Source: Tubulanus polymorphus | Taxonomy: Eukaryota; Nemertea; Palaeonemertea; Tubulaniformes; Tubulanidae | Assembly (NCBI RefSeq): GCF_964204645.1 | Contig: NC_134032.1 | Span: forward strand, 15,934,775-15,998,774 | Direction: 5' to 3' | DNA: 64,000 nucleotides | Shown here: in pieces, positions 14,301-24,850 of the stretch | Numbering within the stretch: the first letter of the stretch is position 1 | How the letters are laid out: every line of letters begins with the position of its first letter | The notes under the pieces: model-generated | What the model saw: the letters and a program-made list of their open reading frames with translations, nothing else | The model's database searches: none | Told to the model about the DNA's origin: nothing | Made by a program: the position numbers and the translations under genes

Positions 14301-16816
14301 TTGTATTTGATGTATCTATTACAGTTACGGTTCGACTTGTTTGTCGTTATCGACAGTAGGAGACGAGTCTCTAGTGAGCGCTAATCGTAGACGTGTCACC
14401 AGTCATAAAGCATCCATATGGGTACGTACATTACCTCCGTTACCTCCGTTACCTCTATCCTTTAAATCTCATCCGTTACCTCTATCCTTTAAATCTCATC
14501 CGTTACCTCCGTTACCTCTATCCTTTAAATCTCATCTGTTACCTCCGTTACCTCCGTTACCTCTATCCTTTATATCTCGTACGTTACCTCCGTTACCTCT
14601 ATCCTTTAAATCTCATCTGTTACCTCTATCCTTTAAATCTCATCCGTTACCTCCGTTACCTCTATCCTTTAAATCTCGTACGTTACCTCCGTTACCTCTA
14701 TCCTTTAAATCTCATCCGTTACCTCTATCCTTTAAATCTCATCCGTTACCTCCGTTACCTCTATCCTTTAAATCTCATCCGTTACCTCTGTTACCTCTAT
14801 CCTTTAAATCTCATCCGTTACCTCCGTTACCTCTATCCTTTATATCTCATCCGTTACCTCCGTTACCTCTATCCTTTATATCTCATCCGTTACCTCCGTT
14901 ACCTCTATCCTTTAAATCTCATCCGTTACCTCCGTTACCTCTATCCTTTAAATCTCATCCGTTACCTCTGTTACCTCTATCCTTTATATCTCATCCGTTA
15001 CCTCCGTTACCTCTATCCTTTATATCTCATCCGTTACCTCCGTTACCTCTATCCTTTATATCTCATCCGTTACCTCCGTTACCTCTATCCTTTATATCTC
15101 ATCCGTTACCTCCGTTACCTCTATCCTTTAAATCTCATCCGTTACCTCCGTTACCTCTATCCTTTATATCTCATCCGTTACCTCCGTTACCTCTATCCTT
15201 TATATCTCATCCGTTACCTCCGTTACCTCTATCCTTTAAATCTCATCCGTTACCTCCGTTACCTCTATCCTTTATATCTCATCCGTTACCTCCGTTACCT
15301 CTATCCTTATTAAATCTCTTCCTCATTTTGTATTGTCAGTGTCAAAGTTATTCCTCGGTTAACGATAACTTTTTGTTTCGATGAAGAAAAAAGACCAAAA
15401 GACGTGTAACCGTAGTAACGTGTATTTATTGTATTTCTAACAGTGTTTGTCTCAATCTGATTGGTTGAATATGGGAGTAAGCGGCGATACGGTCGGTGAA
15501 GTGATCGGACGATCTCTCGTTATTCCGTCGAGTTGGGAGAAAATGATGCCTCGAATTCGTTACGTGAGTTCTTACTTTTAAATTTGAAAATTCAACTCCC
15601 TCGATTGTTGATCCGCGTTTAACCGCTGAAAGATTTCTGGATGGGTTTTCGCTGCGTGTTTCGGACGTATGACCTTGGCCCTAGAAAAAGTAAAAAAAAA
15701 AACTAGCTTAGGAAATCTGAGTAGCCACTAGAAAAATCTAGAAAATATTGAGAATTTGAGAAATTTTTGTAAAAATTTGGAAAACTCATGGAATTCATTG
15801 CTTTGATGCGTGAAATGAAAGAAACGTTAAACAGGTTTAACCCTTTCAGTGCTGACTAATTAATACCCTATAGTGCTGGGCCCAGTTTCACGAAGAAGTT
15901 TAAGCCTTAAACGGTTAAGTTTGAATTGTTGTCCTCATTGAAAACATAGATAATTTGAAAATTTTTAGAAATTCCACCGTAGTTTGTTGAATAACGGGAA
16001 TACCATTATAATGCGTCTACACTGCGGCGCGGTGTATCGTTAGTTACTAGTATTTCACTATGTTTGACAGGTGCTGCCATCTTTCAATAGAGATAAAAAC
16101 TAATTACCAATTACATCAATACACCACAATGCGGTGTACTAGCGAAATCTATCACTGATTTATACACCGCACTGCGGTGTAGACGCACTGAAAGGGTTAA
16201 AGAGTTCGATTAAAAAGTCGGATTATTGATTATATTCCAGTGGATCGTCCGGTTTTTAGTGGAGCAGAAAAATGCCGCTCCGAACGACATCTTCGAAATG
16301 ATCAAACCGAAGGAAGGCGGTCCGGTTGGGGGAGGTAAGAAATCAGGTCGCGGACGTCCGGCTAAACCGGTACGCCCGCGTGGACGTCCGCCGAAACGTC
16401 GTCGAGGCGGAGGGACATCCGGTGGCGGCGGTGGGAGTGCTCCGACAGAGCAGCCCGACGAACACGAAGCGAAAAACGAAGTCGAACTGGAAATGATTCG
16501 TCAACGACAACTGAAAAACGTCGGTATTTTGATGGACGAGATTTTACACTTTTCGAACCGCGATAGATTGGACGATATAATCGCCGAGATGGAGGAACGT
16601 GAGGATATGAAACATCGTCAGAGGCTGGCCGCCGCGAAACTACGAGACGTTCTCATTGACTTTCACGATCTACAGGAACAACGCATGAAACAACGATCGG
16701 AGATAGCAGGCACTGGCGAGCGAGTAGTAGCGCCGGCAGGTGGCGCCGGCGGTGACACATTCGCCAAGAATATGAACGATCTACTTACGACTAAACAACA
16801 ATTCCTGACTCAGCAT

Positions 16817-16849
<33 letters not shown>

Positions 16850-19800
16850 CACGACGCCCATGACAACGGCTCGATCGATGACATCATAGACAGTGTTGTA
16901 TTTCAGTCGTCGGAGGGAAATTTAGACACGAGTTTCATCGAATCGTTCATGAACGACGAACTCTCTGAGCTACCGGCGCCACCTACACTACCCGCTACCG
17001 TTAACAACGCTCCCGTCGCCGTGGTTATAGACAACAATAATCACGAGAATAAACCGGTAGTCAAGGAAACGGCGGTAGCGTTAACGCAGGAAGTCGTAGC
17101 GCGACACGATTTAAACAGGTATCACCCGCACGCCGTAACCGTGGTAACCAGTACCGTTAACACGCGACCGTCGTCGGCTCCGAGTCTCATGCTAGCTCGT
17201 TACATCGACACGCAGAACACGGCGCCATCTATACCGGTCTCGGTTACTGACGAGAAAACGTTACGTAAAACAACTCAGCAGCAGCAGCCCGATAACGGAC
17301 TGGTTAAACGACCAGCGCAGAACAAGCGGCGCCACCACGAGGCGGAATTCAGCGATAACGAGACGACGAAGTCGAGTCGTCGGAGTTCGTTAAACGCGAT
17401 CCTCACCGAGGTGATGGATCAAACCGATCACGAGTGTTCCAAGTTCGAGGGTTACGAATCGTCGAAACTCTATCTGGACGAGATGATCGAAACGGCGCTT
17501 CATTCGTCGCGACGTCGTGTCAACTCGGAGCGCGACGTCGTACGCGAACGTGTCAACGTGTCGACGATGAGCGACGCCGAACTGTCGTCGTTAACCCGTG
17601 ATTTAACGCGTCACCTCGACGACGATACGATCAATCAGGTCGTCAAGTGGAACGTCGATCAGATATTCCGTAAATGCGGTTACGATCGGAGGCCGAAACG
17701 ACTGAGACAACGCAACAATAACTCGAATCTACGAGCTAATGTTCGCATGAAGAATTCACTCATCAAAAAAAGTCTAAGGTTTTTCCGTGAAGTGACAACG
17801 CACCAGCAGCACCAGCAGCGTCAGACAGTTGAGCACCAGAAGCAGCAACAGCGACAGACAGACGCGCAGTTGACACAACTCCAGCAGCAGCAGATGAAAA
17901 AACAAAAAACAACAATCAATAACGTCAAAACAGACCAGCAGACTGTCGTCATGACGACTAATTGTTATTCGAACGACGGCGTAATTTTATACGGAGACTC
18001 ATCAGCGCCATCTATTATGAAGAATAGTCCGACATCGCGTAAATGTGAGAGTTCAAATGAAATTGAAAAGGCTGTTGAGATGAGCGAGAAAGAGGGGACA
18101 CCACAGCTGGAGCAGTCCTCACAGATGGAGCAGTCCTCACAACTGGAGCAGTCCTCACCGATGGTTAACGGAGGTCAAACATCTCCGCTGGATTTATCCG
18201 TACTCCACGTCGAAAATAACACCGACCAAACAGTGGATATCACTAAAACACAGTACGCCGCGCTGGATGGAACGGTGGATATCACTAAAACACCTTACGC
18301 CGCGCTAGATGGAACGGTGGATATCACTAAAACACCTTACGCTACGCTCGTCGCGCATTTAACGTCCGGAGTTGATTTAGATTCGGTCGCTACGGATGGG
18401 AAATTACCGAACAACGTCGTCATGGCTACGCAACAGAAGAACGACGATACGTTGTGTTTGATGAAGAAAGAAGACGATTGCGGATTAGATTTATACGAGA
18501 TTAAACCGTTATCGGCGTCATGTGACCCGGTTCAACGCGACTTACTACCGAATCTAAACGTACTGGCAGCAGTCGCCACGGGAACGGCTGTATCCAACGC
18601 AACAATGAACGTTATACCCGGTTATAACGTGGTGGCGCTACCGTCGACTCCGGTCGTCGGGGCGATAACGATCAGTAGTGTTGAGACTAATAACTCGACG
18701 ACCGCGGCGACGTATACGATATCAGCTCTTCCGAATACGGGTTCGTCGGTTACCGGGGGTGATAGCGGTATTCCAAAACGACCTCAAACTATCGAAATAA
18801 TACCCTCCGCGCAATCTCAATATCACGTTCAAAATATCGCCAAACAGGAGCAGTTTGATTTATTGAAATCGGAGGAACGCTTACCTTCACTGCCTCCGCT
18901 CCAGAAAGTGGTTAGTACTCCGGAGTACGAGATGTACGGTACCCACCCTGCGGAGGTAGTTACTCCAGCGCTCCAGAGTACTCCGGAATATGAAGTATAT
19001 GGTACTCACGCTGTTCCTCCAGCGCTCCAGAAAGCCAGTACTCCAGAGTATGAAGTATATGGTACTCACGCTGTTCCTCCAGCGCTCCAGAAAGCCAGTA
19101 CTCCGGAGTATGAAGTATATAGTACTCAGGCTGTTCCTCCAGCGCTCCAGAAAGCCAGTACTCCGGAATATGAAGTTTATGGTACTCAGGCTGCACCTCC
19201 AGCGCTCCAGAAAGCCAGTACTCCGGAGTATGAAGTTTTCGGCACTCACGCTCCGAGACTCATTGAACTGCAGCCCGGAATGAAACCTACTGCGGCAAGT
19301 TATGTACTACACGACATGTCGACATTAAACAGTCTTTCGTCGGAACTATCGTCAGTCGCTAGTACGCCTATAGATGGCAGCAGTAGTACAACGGCTTCCG
19401 ATACGTTATTATTCAACAACGACGTATCCGCGGTAACGAATAACGAGTATATGTCGTCGTTAGGTTCGTATTTAACGGATGTAATTCAAGTGACGATGAA
19501 ACAGAAAGAAACGATCGATAATTTAACGGCACGAACGACGAACGCGTTCGATAATCACATGCCTGAATACATGGAACTGTGTCGCCGTAACGACGAATTA
19601 AATTCGACGTTCGAGGACGATAAACACGTTCCGGAAATCCCGTCGTCGTCGTCGTCGAGGGCGACAAAGTGGATGAATTTCGACGGAGTAGTTTCGGACG
19701 TCGTTGCGGCGGCCGTCGCTCGTAACGACGAGAAAATATTCGAGAGAGTTTTACGCAAACGATGGCATCGTGAAAACTGGATGAAATATAACCGTAAAAC

Positions 19801-22800
19801 CGGACTGGAACCGGTCGCAGTCGGACCCGACTCGCGACCGGTCGGACCAGTCGGCGGACCGGAGTCGGCGAGTTGCGAGTCTTGTCGCGCGGTCGAAGCT
19901 GCGAGGCACTACGATAAACTAGCGTGGGACACGGTTTATCTCGTCAAGTGCGAAAACCGTTCTAAAACTATCGAGGATATACCGAGCGGAGTTCGATATT
20001 TCGCGCGTCGATTGAAACGCTCGAAATCGGTCGAGAATATCCACATGCGTTGGGTCGGTATGACCGATAAATGTTCGCGGTGTCAGAACGGCGGAAAACC
20101 GGTCGCCGTCGTCACGCGTCCCGACAACGCATCGCAATTAAAACCGTGGTCGACGCTCGATCACGTGTTAAACAGCGTCGTCTGTAACCCGGAGAAAGCT
20201 ATCAAAAATCTACCGGAGAATCGCGTAAAGCGCCACCTGGAGGCGGTTCTACAACGCGTTATAAAGGACGATAGTTTAACGGTGAATATGGCGGAGATTA
20301 ATCGCGATCTCAAAGGTGATCCGTTAATGATTGAATTCCACCGCGAACGTCGTCTTAAACGTAAACTGCGTAAACAAAAACAGACAGTAAAACGACTTCA
20401 ACAACAACAATCGGTCGTTACCGCGCCAACGGCGACCGCTCAACGACGATACCCGACGCAGGATTACGACGTGTTTATGAATTCGGCGTGCGTCGCCACG
20501 ACGACCGAGCACGGTTTCCGTCTGCCGAGCGTCGCCGAATTATTGCAACCGATGGCGACGATTCAATCACAAAACAATCAGGGTTCGTTACCCCCGATAT
20601 CGGCGCTGAGGAGTTCGTTAGAGAGTTCACCGGACCACCAGGGGGCGCTACCTCCGCCGGTCGTGTATTCACCCGGTTACTACGGTAACTGGTACGGATA
20701 TGATCACTCGCCGCATTCGGCTCTTCTCTCGCCGTCCGACCTCGTGACCTCGACCTCTGCTCCGTTACCGACTACCGTTCTCGATATGACGGACGTCGTC
20801 ACGGCGCCAACGCAACAATCCGAGCAGACGGATTTAACGTTGAAACGTAAACGATCGCCGAACGAAGAATTGGCTCCGATATCGGACGTGATGAGAAACT
20901 GTTACAGCGTTCCGTCTGTCGATCAGATCGTCATCGGTGACAATAAAACACGCCACAACAATAACAACAACAACATGGCCGCCGCCGCCGGGGTTCGTGG
21001 GAAAATTCCATCAACAGTGCCATCTGTGTCTACACAACACATTAATTATACCCCGGAGCCAGCAGCAGCAGCAGCAGCAGCAGCGGTAAACGTGAACCAG
21101 GAATACACGGATTATCCCGTTACCACGACAACTGGAGGAGGATATTCGAGTGTTGCCACGACGACCGGAGGTGGTTATTCTAGCGTTGATCACGTGTTAG
21201 GTAACGATAGCTGGACTCAGAGCGCGATCGCGGCCATCGCGGAATCTCAATCTAATCTGCATTTACTCGCTGAATTAATGGACATGCATCATCAACACGA
21301 GTTAAAACAACAGCAACGTCAGGAGACAGCAGCAGCTGCAGCTGCAGCAGCAGCAGGTGCAATCCATCAAAACAGCAGCAGCAGCAGCAACAATCACCAA
21401 CAATCACTCTCCACGCCAAACCAGTTCAACTCGGCTACAGTCACAGTGCTGCCATCTATTGATCAAATACAGCAATCTGTTATTCCAGTTGCACCAGCTA
21501 CCACTGCACCAGCTACGTCTGCACCAGCTATGAGTGCACCAGCTGCACCAGTGAGTCATAGAGCCACGAATAAAACCATGCCGCCTAAAGGTAACAAGGG
21601 TAAGGTCAAGGTCGTTGCGAAAAAACGCGCCCCGCGTAATTCTTCATCCGTAACCGCGACGACGAAAGGAAAATCGAGTAAAAAGACGATGGCGAGCTCT
21701 ACGGGTGTTGCCGTGACGACAACGCCGAATAATACCATTCAAACGAATCTCGGCGCGATCGTTTGTCCAGACGCGCCAGTAGAGGGCGCCACCGCTGTCG
21801 ATAACGGAGATATACAAGTTTTATGTTTGGAAGAATGCGGGGAAGAGAATTACGCGACGCTCGTATCGATAGACGAGGAGTTCAATGAGACGGAGAATCG
21901 AGTTCGTGTAGATATACCGATTCAACAATCAGCGCCATCTACGTCTAAACAATCAACAGCAGTTTACACAAGTAACGCGGATCTGGAGAAAGTATTCGCT
22001 GATGTTCGTAACGATTGTTTGAAATGGGCGGAAGAACGAGATCGTGTTAATTCGGTACAAACTGCGTCTGCCGAGAACATCGGTACCGTCGTCGAACAAC
22101 AGGTGGCAGCACCTGATGGTGAAGAGGTGGACGACGAGGAGGAGGAGGATATGAAACCGCTGTACGATAGCGATGATGAAATAGTTTGTCACGGATTGTT
22201 GGAATATCATCGAAAAATCATCGATTTATCTCAAACTGACGACGATGCAGAGAATGTTGTCAAGGTCGATGTGGAGAATGTCATCAAGGTCGATGCGGAG
22301 AACGTCAGCAAGTTCGATGCGAAGAATGTCAGCAAGGTCGATGCGGAGAAAGTCAGCAAGGTCGATGCGAAGAACGTCAGCAAGGTCGACGTGGAGAAAG
22401 TCAGCAAGGTCGACGCGGAGAATATCAGCAAGGTCGACGCAGAAAATGTTGTCAAGGTCAATGCGGAGAATGACGTGAAATCCCAGTCCCTGAAGACAAC
22501 CTTGACGGTTCAGCCAAAGGTCATCGCTATGGAGATCGATGGTAACAATAGTAAACCGAATCCTGGTGATGGTGGTGATGCCGATGGTGAACAAAATAAT
22601 GGTGGTTGTGGTGGTGGTGATGGCGATGCGCCATCTGGTGGCATTCAGGAATCAACGCCGCCTGGTGGTAGCGATGGTAAACAACCAGCAGACGATGGAA
22701 AAACTGATGAAAAGACGAATTCAGAATTAAACGATGAGTTCAACATGGTGTTACAGGAATTTGATTTGGTAAGTTTTCAATCCTGCTGCCTCCTCTCACT

Positions 22801-23937
22801 GCCTACCTCTCTCTCACTGCCTCCCTCTCCCCCTCACTCTCTCCCTCTCCCTCTCCCTCCCTCTCTCCATCTCCCTCTCCCTCACTCCCTCTCCTTTCCT
22901 CATTCTCTCCCTTCTCTCCCTCTCCCTCACTCCCTCTCTCCCTCACTCCCTCTCCTTTCCTCATTCTCTCTCTCCCCTCTCTCCCTCTCCTTTCCTCATT
23001 CTCTCTCTCCCCTCTCTCCATCTCCCTCTCCCTCACTCCCTCTCCTTTCCTCACTCCCTCTCCCCCTCACTCTCTCCCTCTCCCCCTCACTCTCCCTCCC
23101 TCTCTCCATCTCCCTCTCCCTCACTCCCTCTCCTTTCCTCATTCTCTCTCTCCCCTCTCTCCATCTCCCTCTCCCTCACTCCCTCTCCTTTCCTCATTCT
23201 CTCTCTCCCTCACTCTCTCACACTGTATTTCAATGTTGCCAGTAATAGACAGTAATGTTGATATGTTTGTAGAAGGATATAGTTTCTGATTCGAGATTGA
23301 GTATGATGTCAGATCTACGCAGTTCACAGGTTGACCACACTCCGATTACTTCAGTTACACAGGTACGACGTCAGTTAAACAGTTCCAAACTTCTGTCCAA
23401 ACCCGCACTGTAGATTTGTAGAAAGAGTTTATTTTCTAACAGTTTCTGAACAGGCTCTGAAGATGAGGTTTAGAATTAACCTAGAAAGAAATTAAACCTA
23501 GTTAGAATTAACCAAGTTAGAAAATAAACTTCAATTTCTACAAATCTACTGCGGGTTTTACTTTCTATACTGATATTTATATCAGTTCACGACAGTCAGT
23601 TTCAAACGTCAGTTCATCGAAAGATTTATTCAGAATTCAGAATTTTCAGTTTTAAACTATAAATTATTTTAAACTATAAATTATTAATTCAGTCGGTTCG
23701 ATGTATTCATTAATTGTTGCGTGTTGCTATCGGCGACGCATCGCCCTCATGAATTAAACGACGACGATTGTTGTTTTGTAGTTATGTTGGAATCCGAACT
23801 ACAGCTCGTACACGTGGTTACTAGTGACCAGTCACTCGGGTATCGCTACGATACACTGTCTGTCGGGACTCGCGGCAACAATCGACGAGCGCAACGCTAC
23901 GACAACAGACGGCGCCGCTGCATCAACTACGACGTGA
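188..23937 (+). CDS. GTF3C2: TFIIIC110 (GTF3C2)-like WD40 protein fused to a 13-zinc-finger N-terminal region; 5' partial
   Basis: I join 29 exons whose phases match throughout: 188-282, 1037-1225, 1864-2064, 2275-2484, 2584-2646, 2740-2796, 3435-3581, 3661-3931, 4013-4383, 4854-5097, 5182-5471, 5549-5647, 6171-6257, 6348-6500, 8973-9166, 9254-9425, 11239-11397, 11599-11710, 11883-12132, 12241-12356, 12521-12816, 13103-13170, 13440-13537, 13629-14004, 14325-14421, 15444-15563, 16241-22768, 23273-23362, 23782-23937. About 3,768 residues lie in the window; the first exon begins at an acceptor, so the start is upstream. The family subunit belongs to TFIIIC, which binds the B box of tRNA genes and recruits TFIIIB and Pol III in the nucleus. 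Motifs FVGGPVWASDWCP, IAAGYNNGV and WLLVTSHSGIATIH match the order of the TFIIIC110 propeller from memory of that family. Human GTF3C2 has no comparable finger array or giant exon, so the fusion is inferred from continuous splicing phase. Two genes sharing a read-through transcript is the alternative. Confidence 0.78.
460..912. repeat. 56-bp tandem repeat, about 8 copies, in an intron
   Basis: Unit GAACAGAAATATGAAAGAT followed by TTATTGAGGGTCTTACTGTT recurs at 515, 571, 627, 683, 739, 795 and 851, exactly 56 bp apart, with only a few substitutions. Confidence 0.95.
1318..1455. mobile_element. MITE-like inverted-repeat element, family 1 (GTTTCACGAAAAAGTTT ends)
   Basis: The left end GGTTTCACAAAAAAAGTTAA pairs with the right end AACTTTTTCGTGAAACTGGG. 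The core contains GGTTACTTCATG and ATGAGGACAACAATTCAAAC. The same element occurs at 49791-49926 and 51359-51511, as a half copy at 15886-15985, and as short relatives at 46676-46753 and 24958-25025. No coding capacity is seen. Confidence 0.7.
1453..1830. repeat. About 100-bp tandem repeat, 4 copies, in an intron
   Basis: CTCTTGATAAGAAACAGCCC recurs at about 1475, 1581, 1680 and 1779 with the same downstream sequence. It begins at the end of the family 1 element, so the element's right edge may have been caught up in the duplication. Confidence 0.85.
2080..2200. repeat. Short tandem repeat right after a 5' splice site
   Basis: A unit of the form GCCCAGCAGTGTGCGCGCTA plus about 15 bp is repeated three to four times, starting about 15 bp after the donor at 2065. 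Confidence 0.75.
2808..2925. repeat. Tandem repeat right after a 5' splice site
   Basis: GTACCAGAAATGGGTTGC-type units of about 24-30 bp, four copies, beginning about 12 bp after the donor at 2797. The rest of this intron (2930-3434) shows no gene. Confidence 0.8.
4390..4705. repeat. 20-bp minisatellite right after a 5' splice site
   Basis: CAGCCCCACACTGACCCATA-like units repeated about 15 times, beginning within 10 bp of the donor at 4384. Long open frames on the minus strand here are products of the repeat. Confidence 0.92.
5655..6140. repeat. CT-rich simple repeat in an intron
   Basis: Irregular CCTCTCTCCTGACCTCTC units fill the intron between exons 5549-5647 and 6171-6257, ending about 30 bp before the acceptor. 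Confidence 0.92.
6507..7000. repeat. CTGT tetranucleotide satellite beginning at a 5' splice site
   Basis: CTGTCTGTCTGT runs with interspersed CGGTTCACTGT units start about 9 bp after the donor at 6501 and continue to about 7000. Confidence 0.95.
7001..8972. other. Long intron without a gene
   Basis: AT-rich intron sequence of the TFIIIC110-like gene. Apart from the repeat at 7825-8238 I see no exon or RNA gene; short open frames lack splice or homology support. Confidence 0.6.
7825..8238. repeat. 58-62-bp tandem repeat with telomere-like core
   Basis: About seven copies of a unit containing CCTAGGGTTAGGGTTTGATT, GGCTGGCTAGAGTCATGATG and a variable GGTGGTCATGTGA end. Each unit has roughly two TTAGGG-type words. 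It is intronic, so it is not a telomere. Confidence 0.92.
9515..11285 (+). repeat. Tandem array of a 3' splice site plus exon start (18 extra copies, about 95 bp each)
   Basis: Each unit holds a C-rich tract, a possible branch sequence TACTGAT, a T-rich tract with acceptor TTGTTTACAG, and then the first 45 nt of exon 11239-11397 (beginning GGCTGTGGTAAGACACAG and ending CTATCTATCAC). I count 19 acceptors from 9524 to 11238; only the last continues into the complete exon with TTTCAACGATG. Reading through from any earlier copy meets an in-frame TGA in TATACTGATA. Each exon copy also contains GTGGTAAGAC, a good 5' splice site 7 nt after the acceptor. Units are nearly identical, so the expansion is recent or homogenised. 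Confidence 0.93.
11599..15563 (+). CDS. GTF3C2: WD40 propeller part of the TFIIIC110-like gene
   Basis: Nine exons (11599-11710 through 15444-15563) encode an acidic linker, a basic Ser/Arg-rich stretch, and then propeller blades. Visible blade signatures are VWASDWCP and SLQIWDFG (12521-12816), GLLAVGCHEGHINIY (13103-13170), CTCLDWS, IAAGYNNGV and CTWDL (13629-14004), HFATCSGDHFIRVWDM (13629-14004) and VSGDTVGEVIGRSL (15444-15563). The small exon 13440-13537 was placed because skipping it puts a stop in frame, while including it restores phase on both sides. In the family this propeller holds subunits of the B-box-binding half of TFIIIC together. The sixth intron of this block (14422-15443) is almost wholly a 36-bp minisatellite. 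The match to TFIIIC110 rests on blade order and wording of several motifs, which I consider strong. Confidence 0.82.
14216..14327 (+). repeat. Triplicated 3' splice-site region before exon 14325-14421
   Basis: TTTGATGTATTTATTACAG followed by TTAC occurs with acceptors ending at 14232, 14276 and 14324. The third is the real exon border because only it continues into GGTTCGACTTGTTTG in phase. Confidence 0.85.
14433..15313. repeat. 36-bp minisatellite, about 24 copies
   Basis: Unit ATCCTTTAAATCTCATCCGT plus TACCTCCGTTACCTCT, length divisible by three. This keeps two frames open for over 300 codons, but both are repeat artefacts. It starts about 12 bp after the donor at 14422. Confidence 0.95.
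15886..15985. mobile_element. Half copy of MITE-like family 1
   Basis: GGGCCCAGTTTCACGAAGAA to about TCCTCATTGAAAACATAG matches one half of the element at 51359-51511; the other end is missing. Confidence 0.6.
16241..22768 (+). CDS. Giant 6,528-bp exon (2,176 codons) inside the TFIIIC110-like gene
   Basis: One uninterrupted phase-0 exon between acceptor TTCCAG and donor GTAAGT. It starts with two AT-hook-like motifs (GRGRPAK and RPRGRPPKRRR), then becomes mostly low-complexity and probably disordered. It contains a polyQ run near 16819-16850, further Q-rich stretches at 17800-17910, poly-Ala at 21060-21087 and 21329-21358, a 14-residue repeat (VDITKTPYAALDGT, three copies, 18235-18350), a 20-residue repeat around STPEYEVYGT (six copies, 18915-19250), and an 8-residue repeat of the type KVDAENVS (about ten copies, 22258-22478). 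A Cys pair-rich patch (CESCRAVEAARHYDKL, later CSRCQNGG) at about 19875-20090 might bind metal. I recognise no enzyme domain. It lies between the sixth and last WD blades, where the human protein has only a loop of roughly 150 residues. Confidence 0.8.
22775..23222. repeat. CT-rich repeat right after the giant exon
   Basis: CCCTCTCCCTCACTCCCTCT-type sequence fills most of the intron between 22768 and 23273, extending the open frame of the giant exon artificially. Confidence 0.93.
23273..23937 (+). CDS. GTF3C2: Terminal exons encoding the last WD blade of TFIIIC110-like protein
   Basis: Exons 23273-23362 and 23782-23937, both entered in phase 0. The second reads LCWNPNYSSYTWLLV, then SHSGIATIHCLSGLA, and ends at TGA 23935-23937. 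This resembles the C-terminal blade of human TFIIIC110, where a similar Trp-Leu-Val, Ser-Gly, Ile-His, Gly-Leu-Ala order occurs. The longest open frame over this exon (23721-23969) is a different frame and lacks this match, so splicing phase decided the call. The blade completes a propeller whose other blades end at 15563, about 8 kb upstream. Confidence 0.78.
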
Positions 23938-24090
23938 CAATAGAGAGCTTCAATCGAAACCTAGTCTAATTCACGGTTAGACTACCAGGTGGCACTACTG
24001 TACCGAGTACCTGCATTTCAGAGTTTTATTTTTGTAACTTCAGAGTTTAAAAAAGAAAGAACAATTTCACGGTTTGTGGAATGAACGTGG

Positions 24091-24096
24091 AATAAA
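24091..24096 (+). terminator. Probable poly(A) signal of the TFIIIC110-like gene
   Basis: AATAAA lies 154 bp after the stop codon. Other AATAAA-like sites follow at about 24640 and 24672, so the exact 3' end is uncertain. Confidence 0.4.
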
Positions 24097-24404
24097 TGTG
24101 GATATTCCACATGTGTATCTATTACACTGGAACTGAAAACCAATTCCTGGCAGCTGTATTTCACTATTACAGTAACAACAAGGGAATAGAATAACTAGGG
24201 GTGATTCAATATGTAGGGGTAGGCAGGAGTGGGAGGAAGGAGTGAGAGGCAGGAGTGGGAGGCAGGAGTGGGAGGCAGGAGGGGAATGAATGAGTGCGAA
24301 TTATGCGTACATTCTTATGAAGAGAGTTGAAGATGTGTCATCACTATCCGTGTGGTTTTTATCTGCGTTTTTAAAAAAAAGTTTTGAAATGATTTTAACC
24401 GCTG

Positions 24405-24512
24405 GGGTGACTAGTAAACCTGGCCAGGGGTGACTAGTAAACCTGGTCAAGGTTGACTAGTAAACCTGGCCAGGGTTGACTAGTAAACCTGGCCAGGGGT
24501 GACTAGTAAAAC
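24405..24512. repeat. 24-bp tandem repeat, 5 copies
   Basis: GGTGACTAGTAAACCTGGCC units at about 24-bp spacing. Confidence 0.9.
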
Positions 24513-24702
24513 GTAACATTTTCTAGTTAAATTCTGATGTTGTTGGTGAACAAGTTCCTATTTGTAACGCTATGAGGCTGTTTTGAAATAATGAATAATA
24601 GAAACAAAATTCTGTGTGAACTTTTGACCTTTTTGTAAATAAACAAATAGTGTAGAAAAAACTCCTTATAGGAATAAAAACTGATTGAATTGATGTTGAT
24701 CA

Positions 24703-24850
24703 CTGGTTAATGCTGACCAGCTGACCACTGGTTAACGCTGACCAGCTGATCACTGGTTAATGCTGAGCAGCTGACCACTGGTTAACGCTGACCAGCTGAC
24801 CACTGGTTAACGCTGACCAGCTGACCACTGGTTAATGCTGACCACTAGTT
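24703..24850. repeat. 25-bp tandem repeat, about 6 copies
   Basis: GACCACTGGTTAACGCTGAC plus CAGCT, repeated with C/T variation. Confidence 0.9.

Noticed and set aside
14341-15384. 347- and 306-codon open frames rich in Pro/Leu/Ser and Tyr/Leu
   Set aside because: They are translations of a 36-bp intronic minisatellite; only 14325-14421 is exon.
22769-23245. Extension of the giant open frame past 22768
   Set aside because: A consensus donor GTAAGT follows TTG at 22768, and the extension is a CT-rich repeat.
23721-23969. 82-codon frame over the last TFIIIC exon
   Set aside because: Wrong frame: splicing phase gives another frame that encodes a recognisable WD blade and stops at 23937.
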